From BQJU01 sp965229635 (GTDB lineage: Bacteria; Bacteroidota; Bacteroidia; Chitinophagales; Saprospiraceae), in the NCBI GenBank assembly GCA_965229635.1, contig OZ245894.1:2418001-2482000 (forward strand): DNA of 64,000 bases, written 5' to 3'. Below, piece after piece: positions 7,541 through 19,000 of the stretch (the stretch's first letter is position 1; each line of letters starts with the position of its first letter). The notes under the pieces are model-generated. The model saw nothing but the letters and a program-made list of their open reading frames with translations, made no database searches and was not told the origin of the DNA. The position numbers and the translations under genes are program-made.

Positions 7541-10500
7541 CTATCGCAATACAGTTACGGTACCCTGCTTTCGAAGCTTTTCTCCATTTACAAAGAGGAC
7601 TTCTGCTTCCCAACTATAGGCTCCCTGCGGTACGGGGGTGTTGTCTAGGTCGTTGCCCAACCACCTACCAGAAGGATGCCCTTCATCCAATTCATCCGTA
7701 TGCCAGATCAGGTTTCCAAAAGGAGAATAGACCTTCAAAATGTATTCTTCAACTCCTGAACCTACCGCACCAAACGTTCGAACATCGGGTTCGCCGTAGT
7801 CTGGAGAGATTGCATTAGGAACTTCAAAACTAACGATCCACTCCGGTTGAATAGGTCGGATCAAGGTGTCAGAGCAGAAGAAGCGTCCATTATTTGTGGT
7901 TGAAGCGATCAGCGTCACCCAGATATCTCGATTCAAATCATATTCGTGCACCGGTTCAAATTCCGCGGACGATTCTCCATCGCCAAGGTCCCAGAAAAAA
8001 TCGGTAGCAAATTCCGAAAGGTTAATAAAGCGAACGTCGCCTATGATGGATTCCTGTTCATCAGCTTCAAAGTCAAAATCAGCAATGGGTTGTTCAAAAA
8101 CTTCTAGAGATTCTTCCAACTCCAGGGTGTCGCGGCAGCGATCATTGTACACGGCAATTAGTCTAAAGTTGTAGGTTCCGGGTTGGGTGAAAATATAGTT
8201 GGCTACAAGCCCGGTATCCGGCTGAAGGCTGGGAAGAACATACCATTCGTATCTTACAGCCTGAGTGGGAGTTGCTGCCAAAGAGATTTCCTCACCTGCA
8301 CAAACCCAGCGATCGGAAAGCATTGCTTCGGCAATGGGATTGCCGTAAATATCGATGATTTGGCTCGTCGTATCCATGCACCCAAAATCGGTGGTGACCA
8401 TCAATTGTACTTCATATTGGCCGGAAAAATCATAAGTATGTACCGGATTCAGCGCAGTGGATGAGGTGCCATCGCCAAATGTCCAGGTATTCAATAAATT
8501 CCCCGTTGAGGTATTTAAAAAACTAATGTCAGCCGGGGCCCCACATTCTTCCGAAACATCGGGGACAAAGGTTGCAATAGGGTTTGGATTGCTGATAATA
8601 AAACTAACAGTTGTATCACTTGGGCAGCCATTAGTCGCAGTGGCCACCAGGCTGATGGTGAAAGTATCCGGTACTTCAAAAGCGTGTGTAGGGCTCACTT
8701 CCGTAGTTCCGGTCCCATCGCCAAAATTCCACAGATAGCCATCGGCAAAAGTTGATTGGTTGCCAAAAATAATATTGTCTCCAGCGCAGATTGCCTGTGG
8801 ATTGGGTGCAAAGGCTGCCCGTGGAGAGGCCAGCACCTCATAAGTTTGGGTGTTGCTGTCTTGACATCCAAAATCATTTACTACAGTTAAGGTTGCACCA
8901 AATGTACCTACCTGATCAGGGATGATGACGGGATTCTCCTCCGTATAATTTTGACCGGCAATGATCCATTCATTGATGGTATTTCCCATTGATTGATTTG
9001 TGGCCAGTATTGTGTCATGGTCCAGGCAAACACTTTCATCTGATAAAACGAAAGCGCTCACCGGTTCAGGGTGCACCACAATGGTGGCAAAGGCGGTGTC
9101 GCTAAAGCACCCCAGCGTATCCACTGCGATCAACCTTACCGGATAGGTGCCGGTATTCGAGAAAGTATGAGTGGGATTCGTTGCCAGAGAATTATTGGTA
9201 TCATCTCCAAAACTCCAGATGTATTCAAGTGGTCCGACACCACTTGATTCATTGGTGAAGTCAACTTCAAATGGCGGGCACCCATCGGCCTGCACCGGGC
9301 TGAACTCACTTTCAGGCAAGCCATATACTTCTACTTCACTAGCATAAGTAGCAGGACAATTATTAATCAGAGATTCTCCGGTGTAGGTTACGGTAAAGAC
9401 ACCGGCTGTATCAAACGTATGGATCGCACTAAATGCGGAGCTCGTATGGCCATCTCCAAAATCCCACTGACTATTGCCAACCATCTGAGAATTGTTTTGG
9501 AAGGTAATGGTTTGACCAAGACATACCGAAGGCAAATGAGTGAAATTGACTTCGGGGGCTGGCAACACCTCAATAGTTGTGGTGTCGCTATCTGTTCCAC
9601 ACCTCGAGGCATGGAGAACAATGGTGTAAATTCCTGCATCCGGTAGGACTAGTTCCGGTTGTGGTCCGGTTCCTCCCGTAATCTGTCCCTGTGGTCCAAA
9701 TACTTCCCAGCTTAGCATAGAGCCTGGCGTACTGAATGACTGTGGTTGCACCGTAAAGGGCTGACAACCTTGCAAAGTATCCAATTCGATAAAGGCTTCC
9801 ACATCGGGGGGATAAATCGTAATTTCTTTTGATAGGGCACCCATCCCACATTCATTAGTACCTACCAATTCCAAGTTGTATATGCTCACTGAATCATCAG
9901 GAGTGGTTAACGCCGGCAAATCGGGTTCAAAATCGGTAAAGATCTGACCGGGAGGCGTTAGTGTCCATTCGTAGGAATCCGGATTCCCTAAAGAGATGTT
10001 GATCAAATCGGGAGTAAAGGGGGAGCATCCTTCATCTTCACTAATACCAAAATTAACCAAAGGATAGGGATGAACCAAAACCGTAGCCGAATCGATCCTT
10101 GTGTCGCAAAGGTTGGTCACTTTGAGTACAATTGGAAAATAAGTATCGTCAGGCAGACTGTCAAATACATAAGTTGGTACTTCTGGCCCAAAAAGAGTGT
10201 CCTGGTTGATACACCACATACTGGAAATACCATCACCAAAGCTATGGTCGATCAACTGCAACGCAAATGGTGCACATCCTTCATCATCTAGTAGTTCAAA
10301 ATCGGCAGTGGGCGGTCTGGTAATATACAATTCCTGACTGGTGGTATCCGCACAAGATGCGCTGGTCGTGACAATTTGTGTGACCACATAGGTGTTGGAG
10401 TCCAGGAAGGAGTGCTCTGGATTTTCCAGTATGGAGGTATTGTTGTCTCCGAAGTTCCATTGGTAGGTCAGGCCACTCTGATCAGACACAAACTGTACCG

Positions 10501-12871
10501 TTTCTCCAATACAGGGTGTCCCATCGAGCGTAAATCCTGCTTCGGGCTTTGGATTATAGGTTAGCGTTTTGGCGGCACAGGCTGTACATCCAGCCACCTG
10601 ATCACTTTCCAGGCAATACTGATAATCATAGGTTTGTCCAGGCGTAAGTACCGTTAAATCAATAATTCCTGCCTCCGGGTCAATCATTCCCGGTCCGGAC
10701 CAGAGTCCATCTGGCTGGCTGGCGCCTGTAAGCTGAAAAGTATTGGGGCCTTCGCAGGTCGATTCATCCTCACCTGCGGATAAATTAGCGCCGAGGTCGA
10801 TGATTTCTACCATAACATTCTCCTCCTGTGCACACGAGGTCCCTGTTGCAAAGGAGTAGTGGTAGTTGGTAGTGCCGCCCCCTGCTACCTGTAAATCAAT
10901 AATACCTGTTGCCGGATCAATGCCTGGACCTGACCAGGTGCCCCCACTTAAATTGGTGGTCAGCTGTAAGGTACCCTGTGAGATGCATACTGGCATCACT
11001 GGATCTATCGTCAATGCTTCGGGTTCCGTCAGGGAAATGGAAAAGCTTTCTGTAACCTCACATGCATTACGTTGATAAGTCACTTCAATGGTATAAATTC
11101 CAGGCTGTAGATTTGTTTGCTCAGAATTGAAAATACCCGTACTATCGATAATGCCCTCACCGTTCCAAATGAGGATTCCGCCCTCAGGGTTTAAGTCGAT
11201 GCCTGTCACCAAATCCAAAATGACATTTGCATCGTCCTTGCAAAGGTCAATGGTATCCGGCAAGGTGATCTGGGGTAAAGGCTCAACCAATACGGTGGGA
11301 GAGGCCTCGATGGCACAGTCATTTTGATCAAGGTATGTATACGTTGATGAAAACTCACCCACCCCACTTACTGTAGGATCAAAAGTTCCTAGCACGGGGT
11401 CCGTAATACCTATTCCAGACCAACTACCTCCTGAGGGCGTTGCGGTCAATTGAATAGGAGCACTATCCTGACATAGCGTATCATTGGCTGTTGTCACTGC
11501 TTCCGATTCCAGTACCACTACAGTGATCATTGTATCGTTGTTGCAAGGAGCATTGTTGAGCTGGTAGGACAAAGTATAGGTGCCAGCACCTATTGACGGA
11601 TCAAAGACCCCGTTTGATGTGACTCCTTGCCCCGACCAGTTGCCGCCAGCGGGAGTGGCTATCAAGGTGTCTGGACTTGAGCCTTCACAATAGTCATCTA
11701 CGGGTGAAATATTGATGGATTCACTGGCATTCACGGATACATCTACCGATTGTGTCAGCTCTCCACAAGCACTTGTGACCATCAGGTTGATACTACCGCT
11801 TTGGTTAAAAGTAACCGATCCAAAGTCTTCGCCAGTTGCTGTTGACGGAGTTCCCGATTCGAACTCCCAGGTGATGTTGGTATAATTTCCGGAAATATTA
11901 AATCCAATATCTGCGGGTGTAATTGTAACTTCATCACAGGCATTGGGAGGGTTACTAAGGGCTACATCCGGGGCTTCCTCGAAGGTGAGCATTATCTCTT
12001 CCGTGACCTGACCACAGACATTGGTTGCTGTCAGTTCGACGGTATAGGTGATTGCCTGTTTGAAAAGGACGGAAATGTCATCAGAATTATTGGCCATCAA
12101 GGTATCCGTAAAGCACCAGTTGTTATCACCGCTGGGGGTAATATTCCAGCTAGTATTACTATATTCATTGGAGGTGTCGCTAAAGTCAATGACTGTATTG
12201 GTGCAACCGGCATCACCGGTTTGATTGAAAGCGGCCAGAGGTTGCCCAACGACCTCAATTGTTCTGGTAAAAATATCGCTACCGCAGGTATTAGATACCG
12301 TTTGTGAAATGGTATAAGTGCCTGGCGTATCGTATTGGTGAGAGGGGTTAGGATCGGTGGAGGTGGTGCCATCGCCAAAATCCCATAAATAATCAATCGG
12401 GTGGCAACTTCCATCGCTGACTGAGAAAGGGGTTTCTATACAAACCTGATTCGGTATGGTGAATGCCGCCAATGGTTCTGGTTTAATACCAAAGTCATAA
12501 GAACCCGATTGACAGCTATTTCCGGCGTCACAAATGGCAATCCCTGTAAAGTTGACACTAAAGGCGGTTTGTGGTGTTTCACAAATCAAACTATCCGGAA
12601 TATCATATTCGTGAGATGGGTCAGAATAGTCAAAAAGTGTGTCAATGGCGCCATCTCCCCACTCAATGATAAAATAATCAAAGCCTGCTACACTTTCGTT
12701 CAAAAGGGTAATGGTTGAGCCTTCACAAAAAACGACTTCACCTGAATTATTAAAATTAACGTTCAGGTTTCCACAGTCGATCGATGGACAGATGATTTCC
12801 TGACCTGATAGGGGATTAAATCCAAATAGAAGGATAAGAGTAATACCAGCAAAAGGGGATAGATATTTCAT
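7541..12871 (-). CDS. Giant PKD-repeat surface protein with T9SS type B tail
   Basis: A 1776-residue secreted protein. After the signal peptide (ending GFNPLSGQ) it carries at least eight PKD-type modules, recognisable as W(D/N/T)FGDG followed by a PxHxF/Y turn (for example YLWDFGDGTTSTDPNPSHQY). A second module type occurs about five times as GGxWSGxGI followed by a threonine/tyrosine-rich strand. The C-terminal 90 residues (FEVPNAISPDYGEP, ILKVYSPFGNLIWHTDELDEG, PQGAYSWEAEV) match the CHU_C/gliding-motility-associated tail, the type B sorting signal of T9SS. It follows the PorP/SprF gene by 11 nt, the usual pairing of a type B cargo with its PorP-like partner. Likely a cell-surface adhesin; the ligand is unknown. 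Confidence 0.9.
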   Translation of the reverse strand: MKYLSPFAGITLILLFGFNPLSGQEIICPSIDCGNLNVNFNNSGEVVFCEGSTITLLNESVAGFDYFIIEWGDGAIDTLFDYSDPSHEYDIPDSLICETPQTAFSVNFTGIAICDAGNSCQSGSYDFGIKPEPLAAFTIPNQVCIETPFSVSDGSCHPIDYLWDFGDGTTSTDPNPSHQYDTPGTYTISQTVSNTCGSDIFTRTIEVVGQPLAAFNQTGDAGCTNTVIDFSDTSNEYSNTSWNITPSGDNNWCFTDTLMANNSDDISVLFKQAITYTVELTATNVCGQVTEEIMLTFEEAPDVALSNPPNACDEVTITPADIGFNISGNYTNITWEFESGTPSTATGEDFGSVTFNQSGSINLMVTSACGELTQSVDVSVNASESINISPVDDYCEGSSPDTLIATPAGGNWSGQGVTSNGVFDPSIGAGTYTLSYQLNNAPCNNDTMITVVVLESEAVTTANDTLCQDSAPIQLTATPSGGSWSGIGITDPVLGTFDPTVSGVGEFSSTYTYLDQNDCAIEASPTVLVEPLPQITLPDTIDLCKDDANVILDLVTGIDLNPEGGILIWNGEGIIDSTGIFNSEQTNLQPGIYTIEVTYQRNACEVTESFSISLTEPEALTIDPVMPVCISQGTLQLTTNLSGGTWSGPGIDPATGIIDLQVAGGGTTNYHYSFATGTSCAQEENVMVEIIDLGANLSAGEDESTCEGPNTFQLTGASQPDGLWSGPGMIDPEAGIIDLTVLTPGQTYDYQYCLESDQVAGCTACAAKTLTYNPKPEAGFTLDGTPCIGETVQFVSDQSGLTYQWNFGDNNTSILENPEHSFLDSNTYVVTQIVTTSASCADTTSQELYITRPPTADFELLDDEGCAPFALQLIDHSFGDGISSMWCINQDTLFGPEVPTYVFDSLPDDTYFPIVLKVTNLCDTRIDSATVLVHPYPLVNFGISEDEGCSPFTPDLINISLGNPDSYEWTLTPPGQIFTDFEPDLPALTTPDDSVSIYNLELVGTNECGMGALSKEITIYPPDVEAFIELDTLQGCQPFTVQPQSFSTPGSMLSWEVFGPQGQITGGTGPQPELVLPDAGIYTIVLHASRCGTDSDTTTIEVLPAPEVNFTHLPSVCLGQTITFQNNSQMVGNSQWDFGDGHTSSAFSAIHTFDTAGVFTVTYTGESLINNCPATYASEVEVYGLPESEFSPVQADGCPPFEVDFTNESSGVGPLEYIWSFGDDTNNSLATNPTHTFSNTGTYPVRLIAVDTLGCFSDTAFATIVVHPEPVSAFVLSDESVCLDHDTILATNQSMGNTINEWIIAGQNYTEENPVIIPDQVGTFGATLTVVNDFGCQDSNTQTYEVLASPRAAFAPNPQAICAGDNIIFGNQSTFADGYLWNFGDGTGTTEVSPTHAFEVPDTFTISLVATATNGCPSDTTVSFIISNPNPIATFVPDVSEECGAPADISFLNTSTGNLLNTWTFGDGTSSTALNPVHTYDFSGQYEVQLMVTTDFGCMDTTSQIIDIYGNPIAEAMLSDRWVCAGEEISLAATPTQAVRYEWYVLPSLQPDTGLVANYIFTQPGTYNFRLIAVYNDRCRDTLELEESLEVFEQPIADFDFEADEQESIIGDVRFINLSEFATDFFWDLGDGESSAEFEPVHEYDLNRDIWVTLIASTTNNGRFFCSDTLIRPIQPEWIVSFEVPNAISPDYGEPDVRTFGAVGSGVEEYILKVYSPFGNLIWHTDELDEGHPSGRWLGNDLDNTPVPQGAYSWEAEVLFVNGEKLRKQGTVTVLR

Positions 12872-12882
12872 TTTTTGAGGGA

Positions 12883-14061
12883 TTATTGATTGTTTCTGTA
12901 CCAGATATTTTCGTAAATCTTGTTTCTTCCGGAGCGACGAACGGTAGGACAGGGGATGGTCCTTTTTGGGTCGTAAGGAGCTGGATTACCTGCCAATGTA
13001 CACATCGGACTGGAAGCAAAGCTGAATCTAAGTGTCAACTCAAAGATATTTCCAATATGGTTTCTCAAGCCCGAAAAATTAAAGGCGTAGCCAAACCCCA
13101 GATCCACTCTGCTAAGCTCACTCGGGAAGAAACCCACTTCAAACTGAGCACTCCCCCAATTTGAACTGGCCAAACCTTCATTTGGTCGGCTGGCATGTAG
13201 GTAGCCACCGATAGAAAATTGTTTGCTGAAGGATAAATGAGATCCTAGCTCCCAGTAAGTGATTCCGCGTTGCCGCTGTGCAAAGAATTGTGGGCGAACG
13301 GCAAAGAAGTTGTTACCATAATATCCAGTCACTATTTCTCCACGAGCGAAGAGTGTATAACGAGGCGCAGTGGGTGTGCCAATGCCAAGCAGTGACCAGG
13401 AATGTCCTCTTTCGGTAGCACCAATGAGAGGAACGAGATTGTGCACAGCAAAACCAGCCATTAAATCAATGGCTTTTTTCTTAGTGGCATTTAGAATGTA
13501 TTGAAAAACAATGCCGCCGGAAGGTTGAAAGTACCAGTTCGAGTAACCATCATTTGGGGCGGCAAAAGAAGAGGAAATGGATTGTCCGTTAGCGTTGACA
13601 AGGCCATATTTCGGGTCTAACTGATCAATAAATAGTAGACGACTGTAGTCGATGTACTGTTGTCCCCAGTGCAATCCCATGCCCAATCGGATTTGGAAAA
13701 TATCCCCATTCCGACTATCTGGTAACCTCAGAGGGGCGGCTATCATTCCCCCCAATTTGAGGGTGTTGAGGAGGCCCTCTCCTTCTGTATCGTGTAAAAG
13801 GGACAATCCATAGTCGAAAAAACTACAGGGCATACTTTCTTCGTAGGTTAATTGATATGTTCTGTAACCTTCCAGGTCCCGGGATTGCCATTGGTGTTTC
13901 GCTTTTACCCCAATACTGAGTGCCCCTTTATATCCTACAAGCGCGGGATTGAATTGAGCTTCATTTCCATAAAAATGAGTGGAAAATGGGTCTTGAGCAT
14001 GGATTAAAAAGTATAAAAGCAGGAGTGTAGCTGTCAACAGGGTTTTTAAACATTGCTTCAT
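12883..14061 (-). CDS. PorP/SprF family T9SS outer-membrane protein
   Basis: A 392-residue predicted beta-barrel with a signal peptide (MKQCLKTLLTATLLLLYFLIHAQ) followed by DPFSTHFYGNEAQFNPALVGYKG, the typical PorP/SprF start in which the mature protein opens with a short D-P-x-x-x-x-F-Y motif and an N-PA-(V/A)G turn. Aromatic-rich alternating strands run to the C-terminus (FEVGFFPSELSRVDLGFGYAFNFSGL). Family members help T9SS export or anchor large type B cargo at the cell surface. Its position 11 nt upstream of the PKD giant protein makes that protein its probable client, as with the SprF/SprB pair. Confidence 0.9.
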   Translation of the reverse strand: MKQCLKTLLTATLLLLYFLIHAQDPFSTHFYGNEAQFNPALVGYKGALSIGVKAKHQWQSRDLEGYRTYQLTYEESMPCSFFDYGLSLLHDTEGEGLLNTLKLGGMIAAPLRLPDSRNGDIFQIRLGMGLHWGQQYIDYSRLLFIDQLDPKYGLVNANGQSISSSFAAPNDGYSNWYFQPSGGIVFQYILNATKKKAIDLMAGFAVHNLVPLIGATERGHSWSLLGIGTPTAPRYTLFARGEIVTGYYGNNFFAVRPQFFAQRQRGITYWELGSHLSFSKQFSIGGYLHASRPNEGLASSNWGSAQFEVGFFPSELSRVDLGFGYAFNFSGLRNHIGNIFELTLRFSFASSPMCTLAGNPAPYDPKRTIPCPTVRRSGRNKIYENIWYRNNQ

Positions 14062-14358
14062 GCAAAGAGGGTTTTAGTATTTATTTAAGAGCCGGGAAGT
14101 TACAGTAAAAAAGCGCCATTGAAAAGTTGTGATGTAAATTAAATTTAAAAACTGTAATTCTTCACCTTTAATTAATCTTGCTGATTTTTTTAAAAAGAAA
14201 CCCTCATTTGTAACGGAATTCCCTTCTAAGGCATAAAGAACTAAAGTCCCTTCTCTGATCAGGCTATACCTCCAGTTTACAAAAATGTGACGTCCTGTCC
14301 CGAATAAATGTACAGGAAACAAATCCCTATTTTTTAATACGCTTCAAAAACTTTAGAA

Positions 14359-15855
14359 ATGAAACGCATTTTTACCCTCATTCCTTTGTTATTTGTATTT
14401 GTTGTTCCCTCAATTTGCCAAAGCCTGGTTTGGCACGAAGGCATTATCCAAACCAATGTCAATGTTCGCGACAATCCAACCGTGATGGGCGAGATCAGTT
14501 TTAATTTGCCTACTTCCGGCAAGGTCATTGTACGCTTTGATGGTAGTTGCTCTTCCTCAGTGGGAGATCGCATTATTTTGGCGGCCAGCAATCAGGCCGA
14601 TTGGTCAGTCAACGATGGCAACCTCGGTGTGCAGGCCATTAATGATGATCTCAACCGTACACCCTTTTCTCATACCCGTGTTTACGATGTCATTGCCGGT
14701 AATCACACCTTTTATGCGGTAGCCCAAAATTATGTCGAAACCAGCGGTACCGGAATAGCCTCCGTTTATGGCAGCCTGACCGTTGAGTTTATCCCCGACA
14801 ACTCCTCTATTCTCGTGGAACACCAGGGCATCATTGAAACCAATATCAATGTAGAAGGTGATCCGGTGGCCGTGGGACAAATAAGTATCAATGCCCCATC
14901 AAGCGGAAAAGTCAAAGTGCGCTTTGATGGCAACTGCATTTCCGATCCGGGAGACCGCATCATTTTGGCAGCCAGCAATACCGTTGGTTGGGTGCCCAAC
15001 GATGGGGCGGTGGGTGTAGAGGCGATCAGCTCAGCATTACGGCGCAATGCCTTTTCGCACACCAGAGTATATGATGTTGCTGCTGGCAATCATACTTTTT
15101 ACGCTGTCGCTCAAAATTATGTAGAAACGGACGGTAACGGAATGGCCTCCATTTACGGCAGTCTGACTGTTGAATTTGTACCTGACAACGCCAATGAACT
15201 GCTGGAGCATCAAGGCATCATTCAAACCAACATCAATGTACGCGGCAATCCGGTCACCGTAGGTGAGGTCACCATCAACGCACCGATGGCTGGAACGGTG
15301 GTTGTCAATTTTGATGGCAACTGCATTGCTGATGTCGGTGATCGCATTGTATTGGGCGCCAGCAACACCGGTGATTGGGGTGTCAACGATGGAAATGTTG
15401 GCGTGGAAGTTCTGGATAGTGATCTCAATAGAAAAAGCTTTTCACATACCCGGGCTTATGATGTTCCAGCCGGTACGCATACTTTTTACGCTGTCGCGGA
15501 AAACTATGTCGAAACGGATGGCGATGGTGAAGCATCCATTTACGCCAGTCTGACGGCCTCTTATTCCCCCAACATGATTACTGCCACAAGTGAGACGGAG
15601 CATGTCGTAGCAATACCTGCATTTTACCCAAATCCAACCCGTGGACTAGTGCAGTTGTCGCTGGAGGAAGTTCCTCAGGTCGATTTTATTCGGGTGCTTG
15701 ATACGAATGGAAAAGTGTTGAAGACTTTGTCGAGGAGTAGTGCCAAGATTAATGAAGTGGATCTATCTGAGTTTCAAAATGGAGCTTACTACATTGAATT
15801 GCTAAATGAAAACTGGAAGATTATATCTACGCAAAAGGTTCTAAAAGTAAGATAA
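14359..15855 (+). CDS. T9SS cargo protein with three 129-residue repeats
   Basis: A 498-residue secreted protein. A signal peptide (MKRIFTLIPLLFVFVVPSICQ) is followed by three tandem copies of a beta-rich module, each exactly 387 bp (129 residues), beginning near 14425, 14812 and 15199. Each copy has the features HxGIIxTNxNV, a strand ending (V/N)FDG(S/N)C, GDRIxLxASN, FSHTR(V/A)YDV, G(N/T)HTFYAVA and an NYVET turn. The C-terminal 80 residues (FYPNPTRGLVQLSL to KVLKVR) are a type A T9SS sorting domain. The module is not one I can name; the structure is probably a jelly-roll or beta-sandwich, and the role unknown. It lies divergent to PorP/SprF across a 297 bp gap in which I found no clear promoter. 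Confidence 0.85.
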   Translation: MKRIFTLIPLLFVFVVPSICQSLVWHEGIIQTNVNVRDNPTVMGEISFNLPTSGKVIVRFDGSCSSSVGDRIILAASNQADWSVNDGNLGVQAINDDLNRTPFSHTRVYDVIAGNHTFYAVAQNYVETSGTGIASVYGSLTVEFIPDNSSILVEHQGIIETNINVEGDPVAVGQISINAPSSGKVKVRFDGNCISDPGDRIILAASNTVGWVPNDGAVGVEAISSALRRNAFSHTRVYDVAAGNHTFYAVAQNYVETDGNGMASIYGSLTVEFVPDNANELLEHQGIIQTNINVRGNPVTVGEVTINAPMAGTVVVNFDGNCIADVGDRIVLGASNTGDWGVNDGNVGVEVLDSDLNRKSFSHTRAYDVPAGTHTFYAVAENYVETDGDGEASIYASLTASYSPNMITATSETEHVVAIPAFYPNPTRGLVQLSLEEVPQVDFIRVLDTNGKVLKTLSRSSAKINEVDLSEFQNGAYYIELLNENWKIISTQKVLKVR

Positions 15856-15980
15856 TATCCCACTCGATAAGTTAGCTATTTAAATACTATAGATTGCTGG
15901 GGTTTGTATTAGATCGAATCCTGGCAATTCTTCCATTTCATCCATCAATACCTTCCTTCCGTCTACTGCACAACTCTAAT

Positions 15981-16015
15981 AAAAAAGCCCCATCCTGTGT
16001 TGTGCAGGATGGGGC
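15981..16015 (-). terminator. Intrinsic terminator of the beta-helix gene
   Basis: Hairpin with arms GCCCCATCCTG (15987-15997) and its exact complement (16005-16015), 11 bp, with a 7-nt loop. On the minus strand it is followed by six T (15986-15981). It sits 22 nt past the stop of the gene at 16037-20530. Confidence 0.85.
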
Positions 16016-16036
16016 GACTAATGGGTAACATCAAAT

Positions 16037-19000
16037 CTATTTCATCAAAACCAACTTATGCGTTTGTAGTCCTTCTGTGGTGATGACCTGCACGAGGTAT
16101 GTCCCTGCAGATAGGGTACTCAAATTCAAATCAGATGTACCGGTTCCGGTCGCTTGAGTGAAGATCACCTTCCCGGTTGCATCGCTGATGCGGATGTTGA
16201 TATCAGTTCCGAAACTTACTGGGATATCTACCCGCACCACTCCGATTACGGCTGGGTTAGGATAAAGCGTACTTCCTGTCAGGAATTCAGGATCATTTAC
16301 GGCATCATTTACGCAGTCGTCCTGCAATTCGAAGGCACCAATATCTCTGCGACCACCAAAAACCGTTGAATCGCGCTGATCGGTAGCATTATTGTTTGCA
16401 TCACCATTGTCAATGGCAATGCTGCCACACATTAGCGCGTGGGTTTGAGTCGGGCCACCATTATCAGCTAGTGGTTCAAACATCGGATCGACCGGATCAT
16501 TTGCACTTCCTTCGATATCGGTATTATCCGCTGGGAAGGCATCGCTGTCGTCCTGCCCGATCAGGTTGTAGCCGTTTGAAGTCAGGCTACCTGTTCCATC
16601 TACATCCTGATCCGAACCGGCGGTATTGCCGGCAATAATTGTGCTTTGCAAACTGGCCATATTGGAGGCCATGGCTTGCGCCAATCCACCACCGGAAGCT
16701 GTGGTAGTATTGGCCGTTACGGTACTGGCTTCTACGGTCAGGGTACCATTGTTGAAAATACCACCACCGTTATTGGTACCAGTATTACCGGAAATGGTGC
16801 TGTAAGACAGCGTTACGGAACCTTCTCCATGATTGTGCAATCCGCCGCCGTTACCTTCGGTACCGTTTACATCATTGTTGGAGATGGTCGAAGCGGAGAT
16901 ATTGATGGTTCCTCCGTTGTTGAAGACGCCACCACCACCGTCATCGGCTGCTGCACCGCTGGCGAGGTTGCCGTCAATGGTCACATTGGCAAGGGTCATG
17001 ACCCCGGCACCGTTCCACAATCCACCGCCTTCACGGGCGGCAAAGTTGTCATTGACGGTACCACCGGAAATCGTCACTCCACCGGCTCCGGTGATGTGCA
17101 ATCCACCGCCATTACCTGGTGCAGAGGCGGTGCTATTGTTGTCGAGGTTTACATTGGTGAGCGTTACAGTTGAAGCATCACCAGAGTTGTCCTCGATACC
17201 GCCACCGGCACGCATTGAGGTGTTAAATGCTATGGTACTGTTCATCACACTCAGCGTGGCTCCAACATCATTCAAGATGCCACCACCGCTTCCACTGGCT
17301 CCGTTAGCCATGTTATTGGTGATCATGGTATTGTTGGTAATGGACACCATTCCACTGAGGTTGTAAACGCCTCCACCACCTTGGTCGGCATCGGCACCAT
17401 TGGCGAAGTTGCCATCAATGGTCACACCGTCGATATTCATTACACCGGCACCGTTCCACAATCCGCCACCTTCAGCTGATGCGGTATTGCCATTCACAGT
17501 ACCGCCGGTGATATCTATGTTGCCTGCTCCAGTGATATGCAGACCGCCACCGTTACCGGGCGACATGCTGGTTGTATTATTATCAAGATTGACATTAGTC
17601 AAAACAATAGTCGTTTCTGCTCCTGAGTTGTCCTCAATACCGCCACCGGCGCGCACCGAGCTATTCAGGTTAATAGTACTATTCTCTACGGTAAGTGTTG
17701 CTCCTACATCATTGAAGATACCACCGCCACTTCCGGCCGCGCCGTTAGCGACATTGCTGGTAATCATGGTGTTGTTGGAAATCGCTACTGTACCGCTGAG
17801 GTTGTAGATGCCTCCACCGCCCTGGTCGGCACCATCACCACTGGCGATATTACCTTCGATAGTGGTTCCTGAAATGGTCATCATTCCTGCACCGTTCCAC
17901 AGGCCACCACCTTCGGCGGAAGCTACGTTTCCAATCACGGTTCCTCCGGTAATATCGATGTTGCCTGGACCAGTGATGTGCAGACCGCCACCATTACCGG
18001 GCGACATACTGGTTGTGTTGCTGTTCAATGTTACGTTGGTTAAAACGATGGTTGTTGCATCGCCAGAATTATCTTCAATACCACCACCGGCACGAACCGA
18101 GGTGTTCATGGAAATAGTACTGTTGTCTACGGTGAGGGTACCTCCCACATCGTTGAGAATTCCTCCACCACTACCGGCAGCGCCATTGGCCACATTTTGG
18201 GTAATGGTGGTATTGTTTTGGATATTAATCGTACCTCCAGCGTTGAATACGCCACCGCCGCCCTGGTCGGCACCGGCACCACTGGCAAGGTTTCCATTGA
18301 TTGTTACGCTGTCAATGACCATAAGGCCCGTTCCGTTCCATAATCCACCGCCTTCTGAGGCTGCAGTATTGTTATTGGAAGTACCTCCGCTAATCATCAC
18401 GTCTCCGGCTCCGGATACGTGTAGTCCGCCACCGCTTCCAGGTGCGCTATCGTCATTGCCAAAGGCAAAGTTGCCGTCAAGGCTCACATTGGTCATGCTC
18501 AGCCCAACGGTCCCTGCTACATTCGCGGCATCCTCGATACCACCACCGGCTCTTTCGGCTTCGTTGGCCATAATACTGGCGTCAACGATAGTGGTTGTTC
18601 CTCCGGAAGCATTAAAAATTCCACCGCCGCTTCCGAGTACTCCGGATGCAAAATTGCCGGTAATGGAAACTTCCAAAGCAGAACCATCAATGATTAATTC
18701 GCCTCCGTTATTAAAGATTCCTCCACCGCCATCATCGGCGGCATCACCGAATGCACCATTGGCTTCAATGACGGTCCCATTTTGCACGGTCAGGGTGCTA
18801 CCGACCTGGTTCCAGAGTCCGCCGCCCTCGCGAGCGGCCAGGTTATTGGCTACAGTACAGCTGTCAAAGACGATGGTGGCCATGCCACTTACGTGCAATC
18901 CGCCACCGTTTCCTGGGTTGGGTTCACCCGCCAGACCGTAGACATCGTTGAAGATCATATTGCAACTATTGAGCGTAAGCTCGCCGTCAATAATTTCGAT

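Noticed and set aside
14074..14322. Minus-strand 82-codon open frame between PorP/SprF and the three-repeat protein
   Set aside because: No protein-like composition, no similarity to a family I know, and it fills a divergent regulatory gap.
17808..18941. Long plus-strand open frame (377 codons, Pro/Ser-rich) opposite the beta-helix gene
   Set aside because: It is the mirror of the Gly-rich repeat codons on the minus strand; several similar frames occur on the plus strand across 16.8-20.5 kb and follow the repeats. No signal peptide or domain.
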